A stretch of DNA of 56,259 nucleotides, taken from assembly GCA_945882675.1 (NCBI GenBank), contig CAMCWU010000002.1:1-56259 (forward strand). Direction: 5' to 3'. This DNA comes from Klebsiella pneumoniae. Its GTDB lineage: Bacteria > Myxococcota_A > UBA796 > GCA-2862545. Position numbers and translations under genes: made by a program. Shown piece after piece: positions 11,447 to 20,016 of this stretch. Under the pieces are notes generated by a model. That model was given only the letters and a program-made list of their open reading frames with translations. It was not told where the DNA came from and searched no databases. Positions within the stretch are counted from its first letter, which is position 1. Each line of letters opens with the position of its first letter.

Positions 11447-12325
11447 CTAGTCCACCAGAATATCGACGAAGTCCGCCAGCAACGGGTCGAACACGAGGCC
11501 CGCCTGCTCCATCGCGCGGCGGTTGAGCGCCACCTTTCGCCCGAGCGGCGCCTCCCTGTCGATGTCGCTCGGGTACGCGCCGTCGAGGATCACCTGCACC
11601 ATCCCGGCGGCCTGCTGGCCCACGCCGACCGGGTCCGGGACGACTGCGAAGGTCGCGCCAGCGCGCACCAGGGTCGGGGTGTCCACCATCAGCGGGAGCT
11701 GGCGTCTGCGGCTGTCTTCCAGCAGGGTGCGGAACACGTTGGGCGTGAGGAGCTCGACCTCCGGCAGCAGCCACAGGGCGTCGATGTCGCGGGCGGCGTG
11801 GAGCGCCCCGCGGACGTCCCGCCCGCCTTCCACGCGCAGGATCGCGAGCGTCACGCCGACGTCGCCGGCCGCGCGGACGAGATCCGCCTCCGCTTCCGCG
11901 CCCAGCGCGGGGCCGCCCACCACGCCGATCCGCTTCGCATCCGGGAAGAACGCCACGAACTGCGAGAGCGTTGTCTCGGGGGGCACGGCCATCGTCACGC
12001 CCGTGACCATGGGGCCGACGATGCCGTACCGCGCCGGATCGCGCACCGCGGCGTACACCACCGGCACCTGCGGCAGCGCGCGCCGGGCGGTCCAGGCGGC
12101 CTTCGCGCCGACGGCGAACACGATCTGCGGCGGGTCGGAGGCGAGCCGGGCGCTGACGGCCGCGGCCTCGGCCTCGCGGCCGTGCAGGCGGTACACCGTG
12201 GTCTGGCCGTCGACGTCGGCGAGGAAGGACGCCACCGGCTCCTCGTACGCCGCGATGTCGTCCGAGATCACCACGGCGATGGGGGTCGCCGCGAGCGCCG
12301 TGCCGATCCAGGCCGCGAGCCACAT
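11447..12325 (-). CDS. ABC transporter substrate-binding protein-like (ABC_sub_bind family)
   Basis: Signal peptide MWLAAWIGTALAATPIAVVISDD; DPPQIVFAVGAKAAWTARRALPQVPVVYAAVRDPARYGI...GVTMAVPPETTLSQFVAFFPDAKRIGVV. Confidence 0.7.
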   Translation of the reverse strand: MWLAAWIGTALAATPIAVVISDDIAAYEEPVASFLADVDGQTTVYRLHGREAEAAAVSARLASDPPQIVFAVGAKAAWTARRALPQVPVVYAAVRDPARYGIVGPMVTGVTMAVPPETTLSQFVAFFPDAKRIGVVGGPALGAEAEADLVRAAGDVGVTLAILRVEGGRDVRGALHAARDIDALWLLPEVELLTPNVFRTLLEDSRRRQLPLMVDTPTLVRAGATFAVVPDPVGVGQQAAGMVQVILDGAYPSDIDREAPLGRKVALNRRAMEQAGLVFDPLLADFVDILVD

Positions 12326-12345
12326 CCGAACCTCCTCGGCAAATA

Positions 12346-14091
12346 CTACTCGAAGCGGACGCCCGTGATCTGACGGGGCCGAATGACGAAGGTTTGAGCG
12401 TCGTGACCATCGACCTCGACCGAGTGCTCCCCGACGGGGAGCGGGATCTTCGCCGGGGTGACGCGACCCGTGGCGACGCCGTCGACCCGGATGGCCGCCC
12501 CGAGAGGGGCTGAGGTGACCTGGAGCTCACCGGTCTCGGCGACCGCGGCCGGGGCAGGCTCGGGGACGGGAACGGGAACGGGAACGGGCTCGGGAACGGG
12601 AACGGGCTCGGGAACGGGCCTTCCCACTCCCTCCCCCGCGCGGGGAGGGTCGCGGAGGGGGGCGACGGGCTCGGCAACGGGCTCGGGAACCGGACTTCCC
12701 ACTCGCTCCCCCTCGTGGGGAGGGTCGGGGAGGGGGGCGACGGGAGCGGGCTCGGGGGCGCTGATCGTCACCGGCGTCGTTTCGACCGGATCGGGGCGTT
12801 GTACCCACCAGACGCCGAAAAACAGCAAGATTGCAGCGAGCAGGAGGCCGCCGCCCCCGACCACGCCGAGGAACGCCCCGCCCGCGATGATCCCCGCGGG
12901 CCGGACCAGGCTGATCGACGTATCCGTGGCGTCCCGGACATGGCGCGCCGCGCGCTGGCCGGGCCGCGGGGGCTCCGGCCGCATCGGCCGCGGGGCCTCC
13001 AGCGACGCCTCCATCGACGCCGCGAGCGACCGCTTCTCGATCGACGACGAGTCCGAGAACATCCCGCGCGGGTACGTGGAGCCGTCCACGCCCGAGCCGT
13101 CCTCGATCTGCACGACGACGCCCGGCGTCGTAAAGCTCTCGAGCTTGGCCTCGATCCGCTCGACCACGGTCGGCGAGGACTTGAGGAGGAACGCCGCGAC
13201 CTCTTCCGGCTCCGGCCGACCGCCGAGGGCGCCCAGCACCCCCACCAGCGCGTCGCGGAGCTCCGCCGCCGACTGGTAGCGGTCGTTTCGGTCGCGCTGC
13301 ATCATCCGCTCGTAGACCCGCCGGAGCACTGCCGGATCCGGTAGATCGGGGGCCTCCGGCATCTTCGGGATCTCGCCCGAGAGCATCTTGTGCAGGATCT
13401 GGATCTGGTTCAGGCCGGTGTACGGCCCGGCCCCGGCCATGAGCTCGTACAGCGTGAGCCCGACCGCGTACAGATCCGCGCGGGCGTCCACGATCTCCCC
13501 CGAGATCTGCTCGGGCGCCATGTACGAGAACTTGCCCTTGACGTGGTCCGTCCGCGTCCGCTCCAGCCGGTCCGTCGCCGACGCGACCCCGAAGTCGATG
13601 AGCTTCACGTCCCCCCGGATCGACACCATGATGTTCCGCGGGTTCACGTCGCGGTGGACGATCGCCATGGGCTTGCCGAGGGCGTCCCGCTTCTTGTGCG
13701 CGTGATCGAGCGCTTCGCACACGGACGCCAGGATCGCGAGCGCGAACCGCAGCGGCACCTTCTGCCGCCGGTCCGACAGCTCCGAGATGAGCTGGCGCAG
13801 GTCCATCCCGGGCACGTACTCGAGGACCAGGTAGTAATCGTCGCCCTCCCGCCCGAAGTCGTAGACGCGGCCGATGTTCGGGTGGTTCAGCTCGGCCGTA
13901 ATCCGAGCTTCGTCCTTGAACATCCGCACGAACGCGTCGTCCGCCGTGCGGTCCGCCTTGATCCGCTTGATCACGACGAGGCGGATGTAGCCGGCCTCCT
14001 CGACCGCGCGCCGCGCGAGATCGACCTCCGACATGCCGCCGACCCCGAGACGCTCGAGGAGGACATAGTTGGCGAAGGGGGCGGGGAACAA
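12346..14091 (-). CDS. Ser/Thr protein kinase with TM helix and C-terminal PEGA-like domain
   Basis: ANYVLLERLGVGGMSEVDLARR...VVIKRIK...IVHRDVNPRNIMV...KLIDFGVAS...YMAPEQ; TM; Pro/Val/Glu linker; GELQVTSAPLGAAIRVDGVATGRVTPAKIPLPVGEHSVEVDG. TTG start at 14091 proposed. Confidence 0.92.
   Translation of the reverse strand: MFPAPFANYVLLERLGVGGMSEVDLARRAVEEAGYIRLVVIKRIKADRTADDAFVRMFKDEARITAELNHPNIGRVYDFGREGDDYYLVLEYVPGMDLRQLISELSDRRQKVPLRFALAILASVCEALDHAHKKRDALGKPMAIVHRDVNPRNIMVSIRGDVKLIDFGVASATDRLERTRTDHVKGKFSYMAPEQISGEIVDARADLYAVGLTLYELMAGAGPYTGLNQIQILHKMLSGEIPKMPEAPDLPDPAVLRRVYERMMQRDRNDRYQSAAELRDALVGVLGALGGRPEPEEVAAFLLKSSPTVVERIEAKLESFTTPGVVVQIEDGSGVDGSTYPRGMFSDSSSIEKRSLAASMEASLEAPRPMRPEPPRPGQRAARHVRDATDTSISLVRPAGIIAGGAFLGVVGGGGLLLAAILLFFGVWWVQRPDPVETTPVTISAPEPAPVAPLPDPPHEGERVGSPVPEPVAEPVAPLRDPPRAGEGVGRPVPEPVPVPEPVPVPVPVPEPAPAAVAETGELQVTSAPLGAAIRVDGVATGRVTPAKIPLPVGEHSVEVDGHDAQTFVIRPRQITGVRFE
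12561..12619. repeat. GGGAAC/GGGCTC hexamer microsatellite encoding a (PVPEPV)n linker
   Basis: Tandem GGGAACGGGAACGGGCTC within the kinase ORF. Confidence 0.85.
12620..12669. repeat. 50-bp GC-rich palindromic repeat copy 1, inside kinase ORF
   Basis: CTTCCCACTCCCTCCCCCGCGCGGGGAGGGTCGCGGAGGGGGGCGACGGG; 46/50 identical to 12695-12744. Confidence 0.9.
12695..12744. repeat. 50-bp GC-rich palindromic repeat copy 2, inside kinase ORF
   Basis: CTTCCCACTCGCTCCCCCTCGTGGGGAGGGTCGGGGAGGGGGGCGACGGG. Confidence 0.9.
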
Positions 14092-14131
14092 AGGGTGGCG
14101 CTCTCCAGGGGGCCGTGACCGGGGAAGGTGC

Positions 14132-14854
14132 CTACTCCTGCTTGACCGCGTCCTTCTCGGCCTTCTTCTCTGCCTTGCGGGCGATGCGCTGGGCTTCGCG
14201 GATGCCCTCCTCCGTGCGGATGTCGAAGGCGATCGACTGCACCCGCGGCTCGACCGCCAGGCTCCGATCGCGCTCGGCGCCGTCCGGCCCCGGCTCCTTC
14301 CCGAACATGTACCGGCCCTGCGGGAGATACCCGTCGAAGATGCCCTTCTCGGCGATCTCCTTCTGGGCGTACTCGACGGCCTTGCGCTGGTTCGGGTCGA
14401 ACGGCATCGACTCGGGCTGCAGCTCGACCTTCCCGATGTCGCACGCCAGCAGCACGCGATTGTAGTTCGAGTCGATGTCCCACAGCCAGTCGACGACGGC
14501 GCGTTCCTCCCGCCGCGTGTTGGCGGCGATGAGGCGGTTGCGCGCGGACGCCACGTCCCCGAGCGCTCGCGCGGCATGGGCCCCGGCCACGAAGTCCTCG
14601 AACGAGGGCTCGATGCCCGTGGCCAGCAGCGCGGTGTAGGTCCGCTCGACTCCCGCCCAGGCGTTCCGGGACGCGAGCTTCTCGAGCTCCTGCGACAGCC
14701 GCTGGTACTCCCCCCGGTTCGGAAGAGCCGGGAACGCCGCCGGATCCGACGCGACGGAGGTCAGCTCCGGCCCGTTAGATGTCGGCTCCGGGGAAACACC
14801 CGGATCCGGCTCCTGAGCCAGTGCATTGCACAACGAGAACGAGAGCCACCACAT
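14132..14854 (-). CDS. Hypothetical secreted protein, 240 aa
   Basis: Signal peptide MWWLSFSLCNALAQEPD; ends KAEKKAEKDAVKQE; directly upstream of the PEGA kinase. Confidence 0.7.
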   Translation of the reverse strand: MWWLSFSLCNALAQEPDPGVSPEPTSNGPELTSVASDPAAFPALPNRGEYQRLSQELEKLASRNAWAGVERTYTALLATGIEPSFEDFVAGAHAARALGDVASARNRLIAANTRREERAVVDWLWDIDSNYNRVLLACDIGKVELQPESMPFDPNQRKAVEYAQKEIAEKGIFDGYLPQGRYMFGKEPGPDGAERDRSLAVEPRVQSIAFDIRTEEGIREAQRIARKAEKKAEKDAVKQE

Positions 14855-14963
14855 CGACGGATACCCGCGGCCGGGAGAGGCCGCCTGCGAGGTGTGATAC
14901 GTTACCCCAGCCTCGCGTCTCCCGGTAGTCCGGTGGGCCACGACGCGTCGGAAGGGGGTCTCG

Positions 14964-16589
14964 GTGCGCATGTCGTCGCTCGTGCTGCTCCTCGCCGCCT
15001 GTTCGGGGGGAAACCATTCCGAAACTGACAAAGTCACGGAAGACACCGTAGGGTCGGACACGGACGGGATCACGGCCGATCCGCTGACGCTCCTCACGGC
15101 AACAGTGGGCGCCCCGGCCTCCCCGCTGGTCTTCCTCGCGCGCCAGCTCGACGTGACGACGAGCCGGCCCGCGCGCGTCTCCGTGGCGCTCACGGACGCC
15201 GCGGGCGTGGCGCGCACGATCGCGTGGGACGCCCTCGCCGCGGAGCACCACCTGCCGCTGCTCGGCCTCCACGCGGGCTCCGCCCACACGGCCGTGGTGT
15301 GCGCGGAAGCCGACGGAGAGCGAGCCTGCTCCGAGCCGATCGCGTTCGTCGCCGGGGATCTCCCTGCCGACCTGCCGGAGCTCGACCTGCTCGTCAGCGA
15401 GCCCGGCCGGTTCACCCCGGGTTGGACGCTGCTCGCGCCGTTCGCGGGCCCGAAGGCCATGCTGCTCGTGGTGGACGACGCCGGGGCGCCGGTGTGGGCG
15501 TACGAACTGCCGCGGAGCTGGAAGGCCTTCGGCCTCACGCCGGCCGGCACGCTCTTCGCGCTGCAGAACACGATCGCCGTCGAGATGGACTGGCTCGGCC
15601 AGCCGATCCGGCGCTTCGCGCCGCTGTTGGAGGCCATCGAGCCCTACGATGTCCCGATGGACGTGAGCGATCCGCACCACGACGTCGTGCCCCTCCCCGA
15701 CGGCTCGATCTGGACGCTGAGCAACGAAGCGAAGCTGGTCGCCGGGTTCCCCCTCGACTACGACCGGACGCTGACGGGGGACGTGTCGGTCGCCGACCAG
15801 GAGATCCTCCACGTCGGCGGGGACGGGGCGATCCTCGCGCGGTGGTCCATGCTCGACCGGCTCGACCCCACGCGGATCGGCTGGGACGCCCTCGATCCCA
15901 CCCAGGCGGGGGACGTGGACTGGGGCCACGCGAACGCGGTCGTCCCCGGCGACGACGCCGTCCTCGTCAGCCTGCGGCACCAGGACGCCCTCGTCCAGCT
16001 CGACGCCGCCACGGGAGACGTCCGCTGGATCCTCGCGAACCACGACGGCTGGGACCCGGCGCTGCAGCCGCTGCTGCTCACGCCGGTCGGCGAGCCGTTC
16101 CTGTGGCCATCCCACCAGCACGGCCCGATGGTGCGCTCGACCGGCGAGATCCTCGTGTTCGACAACGGCAACAACGGGCACACCACGCCGTACGCGACCG
16201 ACGGGGCGGTCCCCAGCCTGTCGCGCATCGTGCAGTACACGGTGGACGAAGCCGCGATGACGGTCCGCCAGGACTGGGAGTGGCAGCCGACGATCGGCGG
16301 CCCGCTGTTCTCCACCGCGCTCGGCAACGCGGACTGGATGGCGGAGCGCGGCACCGTGTTCGCGACGTTCTCCTTCCTCACCCGGGAGGGCGGCATCGCG
16401 AACGCCGACATCGGCCGCGGCACGCACTCCACGCGGCTCATCGAGTTCGAACCATCGACCGGCGAAACGGTGTGGGATCTGTCAATATACAGCGACGCGT
16501 CCGCAGACAAGGCCGGCTGGCAGGTCGACCGAGCCGCTCGGGTGGGCCACCTGTACGGGTCGGCCGCCACCGACACGCTCTCACAATAG
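14964..16589 (+). CDS. Arylsulfotransferase (ASST)-like lipoprotein, paralog 1
   Basis: Lipobox MSSLVLLLAACSGG; DPHHDVVPLPDGSIWTL, DVDWGHANAVVP, SLRHQDALVQLDAATGDVRWILANHDGWD, WPSHQHGPM...ILVFDNGNNGHTTPY typical of ASST beta-propellers. Confidence 0.8.
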   Translation: MRMSSLVLLLAACSGGNHSETDKVTEDTVGSDTDGITADPLTLLTATVGAPASPLVFLARQLDVTTSRPARVSVALTDAAGVARTIAWDALAAEHHLPLLGLHAGSAHTAVVCAEADGERACSEPIAFVAGDLPADLPELDLLVSEPGRFTPGWTLLAPFAGPKAMLLVVDDAGAPVWAYELPRSWKAFGLTPAGTLFALQNTIAVEMDWLGQPIRRFAPLLEAIEPYDVPMDVSDPHHDVVPLPDGSIWTLSNEAKLVAGFPLDYDRTLTGDVSVADQEILHVGGDGAILARWSMLDRLDPTRIGWDALDPTQAGDVDWGHANAVVPGDDAVLVSLRHQDALVQLDAATGDVRWILANHDGWDPALQPLLLTPVGEPFLWPSHQHGPMVRSTGEILVFDNGNNGHTTPYATDGAVPSLSRIVQYTVDEAAMTVRQDWEWQPTIGGPLFSTALGNADWMAERGTVFATFSFLTREGGIANADIGRGTHSTRLIEFEPSTGETVWDLSIYSDASADKAGWQVDRAARVGHLYGSAATDTLSQ

Positions 16590-16598
16590 GATCCTCGC

Positions 16599-18236
16599 AT
16601 GCGTACGTCCGCCCTGCTCTTCGGCCTCGTCGCCTGCTCCGGGAAGCCGGCTGGCGACGCGCCGTTGCCCCCGGACACCGACGCCACCGACACGGACACG
16701 GACACCGTCCCGCCGACGTCCGAGCCGCTAAGCCTGCTGTCCGCGGTCGTGCGCGCGCCGGACTCGCCGCTCGTGTTCCAGGCCCAGCAGGCGGACGTCA
16801 CGACCTCCCACCCCGCCCGCGTGACCGCGACGCTCACGGATGCTGCGGGTGCGACGCGCACGATCGCCTTCCCGACGGTAGCGACCACCCACACGCTGCC
16901 GCTTGTCGGGTTCCCCGCCGAGAGCTCGCACACGGTCGTGCTGTGCGCCACGGACGAGCTCGCGCGGGAGGCCTGCTCGGAGCCCCTGCCGTTCACGGTG
17001 AGCGCAGGACCGCCGACGGCGCCGACCGTCGAGCTCCTCGAGAGCGACGCCGGGCGGTTCGCGGCGGGCTGGACGTTGTTCCCGCCGTTCTCGGACGAAG
17101 GCGACCTCGTGCTCCTCGCGGACGCGGACGGCGTGGTGGTGTGGGCGTTCACGGCGCCCCGCGACTGGAAGTCGGTGACAGTGACCGACCACGGCACGCT
17201 GACGGGCATCGAGAACACGAACCTCGTCGAGATGGACTGGCTCGGCAGGGTGGTGCGCCGCTTCCGCCCGAGCAGCCAGACGCTCGATCCCGGAGAGATC
17301 CCGATGCCGCTCGACAACCCGCACCACGAGCTGATCCCGCTCGCAGACGGGTCGATCTACACCCTCGACACCACGAGCCGGGTCGTGGACGGCTTCCCCA
17401 TCGACTACGACTTCTCGGCGTTCACCGACGCGAACGTGGCCGAGCAGGTCGTGGTCCACCTCGGCGGGGACGGGACCCTGCTGGAGTCCTGGTCGCTGCT
17501 CGACACGCTCGATCCCCTGCGCCTCGGCTGGTCTTCGCTCGACCTCACGATCAAGGGGGATCTGGACTGGGGCCACGCGAACGCGATCGCCATCGACGAT
17601 GTGGACGACACCCTCGTCATCAGCCTGCGGCACCAGGACACGATCGTGAAGCTCGACCCCGCCACGGGAGACGTGCGCTGGATCCTCGCGAACCACGACG
17701 GATGGAACCCGACGTTCCAGCCCGCGCTCCTCACGCCCATCGGCGCGCCGTTCGCCTGGCCCGCGCACCAGCACGGCCCGCAGCTCCTCGAAGACGGCGG
17801 GATCCTCCTGTTCGACAACGGGAACGAGAACCACACGACGCCCTACTCGGACGCCGCGTGGATGCCGCAGCTCTCCCGCGTCGTGCAGTACCGGGTGGAC
17901 GACGTCGCGCGCACCGTCGCGCAGCTTTGGGATTGGCGGCACCCGGACGGGCTGTACTCGCAGGCGCTCGGAAACGCGGATCTGCAGGTGGAAACCGGAT
18001 CGGTTCTCGCTACCTTCTCGTACCTGGCGAAGGAGGACGGCGTAGCGAACGGCGAAATCGGCCGCGGGAGGAACTCCACCCGCATCACTGAGTTCGACCC
18101 GGTCACCGAGGACGTCGTGTGGGACCTGTCCGTGTGGGACGACGCGGTCGAGTCCCCGGGCGGGTGGCTCGTGGACCGCGCAGTCCGGGTCGGGAGCCTG
18201 TACGGGTCCACCGCGACCGACACCGCGGCGCAATAA
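16599..18236 (+). CDS. Arylsulfotransferase (ASST)-like lipoprotein, paralog 2
   Basis: MRTSALLFGLVACSGKPAG; same motifs as paralog 1 (NPHHELIPLADGSIYTL, DLDWGHANAI, SLRHQDTIVKLDPATGDVRWILANHDGWN, HQHGPQ). Confidence 0.8.
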   Translation: MRTSALLFGLVACSGKPAGDAPLPPDTDATDTDTDTVPPTSEPLSLLSAVVRAPDSPLVFQAQQADVTTSHPARVTATLTDAAGATRTIAFPTVATTHTLPLVGFPAESSHTVVLCATDELAREACSEPLPFTVSAGPPTAPTVELLESDAGRFAAGWTLFPPFSDEGDLVLLADADGVVVWAFTAPRDWKSVTVTDHGTLTGIENTNLVEMDWLGRVVRRFRPSSQTLDPGEIPMPLDNPHHELIPLADGSIYTLDTTSRVVDGFPIDYDFSAFTDANVAEQVVVHLGGDGTLLESWSLLDTLDPLRLGWSSLDLTIKGDLDWGHANAIAIDDVDDTLVISLRHQDTIVKLDPATGDVRWILANHDGWNPTFQPALLTPIGAPFAWPAHQHGPQLLEDGGILLFDNGNENHTTPYSDAAWMPQLSRVVQYRVDDVARTVAQLWDWRHPDGLYSQALGNADLQVETGSVLATFSYLAKEDGVANGEIGRGRNSTRITEFDPVTEDVVWDLSVWDDAVESPGGWLVDRAVRVGSLYGSTATDTAAQ

Positions 18237-18240
18237 CCGG

Positions 18241-19194
18241 ATGGCAGAGCCAGATCCGTCGCGGCACCTCGACCTGTACCGCCACCTCGAGACCTTCACG
18301 GAGCCCGCGCGGGTCCGGCTCCTGTGGCTGATCGAGCGCGAGGAGCTCGGCGTGGGCGAGCTGTGCCGCATCCTGCAGCAGCCGCAGTCCACGGTCAGCC
18401 GCCACCTGAAGGCGCTCCAAGTCGGGGGCTGGGTCCGGCGGAGATCCGAGGGGACGAGCGGCTTGTTCCGTCTCGACGAGCTCGACCCCATGGCAGGGCG
18501 CCTGTGGACCGTCGTGCGCGACGAGCACGGGACGACGCGGCTCGCCGCGGAGGACGCCGCACGGCTGCAGGCCGCGCTGGACGCGAGGCGCCTCGACGGT
18601 CGCGGCTTCTTCGGCCGGATGTCGGGGGAGTGGGACGCGATCCGCGCCGAGCTCTTCGGCGATCAGCTCCTCCAGCCCGCGCTCCTGGCGCTGCTGCCGC
18701 CCGACTGGGTGGTGGCCGACCTGGGCTGCGGGACCGGCCAGGCGATCTGCGCGCTCGCGCCGTCGGTTCGCCGGGTGATCGGCGTGGACCGCGAGCAGCG
18801 CATGCTCGACGCCGCCGCGGAGCGCCTGCAGGGTGCGTCGAACGCCGAGCTCCGCCTGGGCGGCCTCGAAGCCCTGCCGCTCGCCGACGGAGAGGTCGAC
18901 GCCGCCCTGCTCTCTCTCGTGCTCCACCACGTGGACGACCCCGTCGCCGCGCTCATCGAGGTCCGCCGCGCCCTCCGGCCCGATGGTCGCGCCGTCGTCG
19001 TCGACATGGTCGCCCACCAGCGCGACGAGTACCGTTGGACCATGGGGCATATCCACCTCGGGTTCTCGAGGGAGGACCTGTTTAATCTGGCGGACCAGGC
19101 GGGGCTGGTGGTGGGGCGGTGGGCCGCCCTCCCGCCGGCGCCGGGGGCCGCGGGGCCGCCGCTGTTCGTGGCGGTGCTGGCCCGGTCGGGCTGA
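18241..19194 (+). CDS. ArsR-family HTH fused to SAM-dependent methyltransferase
   Basis: PARVRLLWLIEREELGVGELCRILQQPQSTVSRHLKALQVGGWVRRR (ArsR wHTH) then VVADLGCGTGQAICALAPSVRRVIGVDREQRML (motif I) and LHHVDDPVAALIEVRRALRPDGRAVVVDM. Confidence 0.9.
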   Translation: MAEPDPSRHLDLYRHLETFTEPARVRLLWLIEREELGVGELCRILQQPQSTVSRHLKALQVGGWVRRRSEGTSGLFRLDELDPMAGRLWTVVRDEHGTTRLAAEDAARLQAALDARRLDGRGFFGRMSGEWDAIRAELFGDQLLQPALLALLPPDWVVADLGCGTGQAICALAPSVRRVIGVDREQRMLDAAAERLQGASNAELRLGGLEALPLADGEVDAALLSLVLHHVDDPVAALIEVRRALRPDGRAVVVDMVAHQRDEYRWTMGHIHLGFSREDLFNLADQAGLVVGRWAALPPAPGAAGPPLFVAVLARSG

Positions 19195-19246
19195 GAGCAG
19201 GTCGGGAGGGACGCCTCCAGAACGGACCAACGCCGAGATGACCCTC

Positions 19247-19262
19247 GTCTAGACGTCTAGAC
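19247..19262. repeat. 16-bp perfect palindrome GTCTAGACGTCTAGAC
   Basis: Tandem duplicate of GTCTAGAC spanning the stop codon of the minus-strand membrane protein in a convergent gap. Confidence 0.8.
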
Positions 19263-20016
19263 TGGCGTCCCGCCGCCCCGCCGTGGCGCCGACGGCCACC
19301 CCGACCGCGATCCCCGCGATCGCGAGGCCGACCTGCCACACGTCCGGCGCGTACGCCTCCGACGGCCACCAGCGCGGATCGACCGACGCCACATCCGCCA
19401 CCGCCGGGGACGCGCCCAGGAGCCACCCGTCCAGGCGCGCGGGCGCCGGGCGCTGGAAGGGCCAGCAGGCCGTGGCCGACCCCGCCGCCAGCCCGAGGAG
19501 CGCCGGATGCCAGGATCGCCGCCGCCACACCATCCCGCCCACCGCGAGCCCGGCCACCGCAACCACGAGATCCAGTGGTCCGCTGGGCAGGATCCGCCAC
19601 GGCAGCCCCGGCACCGCCACGCCGAGCCCGGCCAGCGCCGCCCACGCCGGCCCCGTCACCCAACCCGCGGGCACGAGCCCCCCCAGGGTCGTCACGCCGA
19701 GCGTCGACGCCAGGATCGCGGCCGGGATCCCCTGCCCTCGCACGCGCGGGAGCGCCGACGCGCACACCCCGAGCGCGACCGCCTGGGCGACGAGCCGCTC
19801 GCCGTCCGTGGGCGCCGCCAGCCACGGGCCCGCGGCGAAAGCGACCGCCACGCCGACGCACAGCGCGCCGACCGCTACGCCCGGCGTCGCCGGATCGTCA
19901 GGATCGAGCAGGATCACCGGCAGGGCCCCCAGCCCGAGCGACGGCACCCACGAGCCGAGCCCGCCGAGCACGCCCAGGGCGAGAGCTGCGGCCGCAGCGT
20001 CTATCCGTCGGTCCAA
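19249..20016 (-). CDS. Polytopic membrane protein of unknown function (TTG start proposed)
   Basis: LDRRIDAAAAALALGVLGGLGSWVPSLGLGALPVILLDPDDPATPGVAVGALCVGVAVAFAAGPWLAA...; starts within the last codons of surE. Confidence 0.6.
   Translation of the reverse strand: MDRRIDAAAAALALGVLGGLGSWVPSLGLGALPVILLDPDDPATPGVAVGALCVGVAVAFAAGPWLAAPTDGERLVAQAVALGVCASALPRVRGQGIPAAILASTLGVTTLGGLVPAGWVTGPAWAALAGLGVAVPGLPWRILPSGPLDLVVAVAGLAVGGMVWRRRSWHPALLGLAAGSATACWPFQRPAPARLDGWLLGASPAVADVASVDPRWWPSEAYAPDVWQVGLAIAGIAVGVAVGATAGRRDASLDV

Noticed and set aside
12346-14577. N-terminal ~160 aa of the 743-aa kinase ORF (MPRERSGTWRP...)
   Set aside because: This part overlaps the upstream secreted-protein gene out of frame; the kinase more likely starts at a TTG near 14091.
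15224-18091. 955-aa + strand ORF in another frame of the ASST genes
   Set aside because: Frame-shifted reading of two well-supported lipoprotein genes; extremely Arg/Pro-rich.
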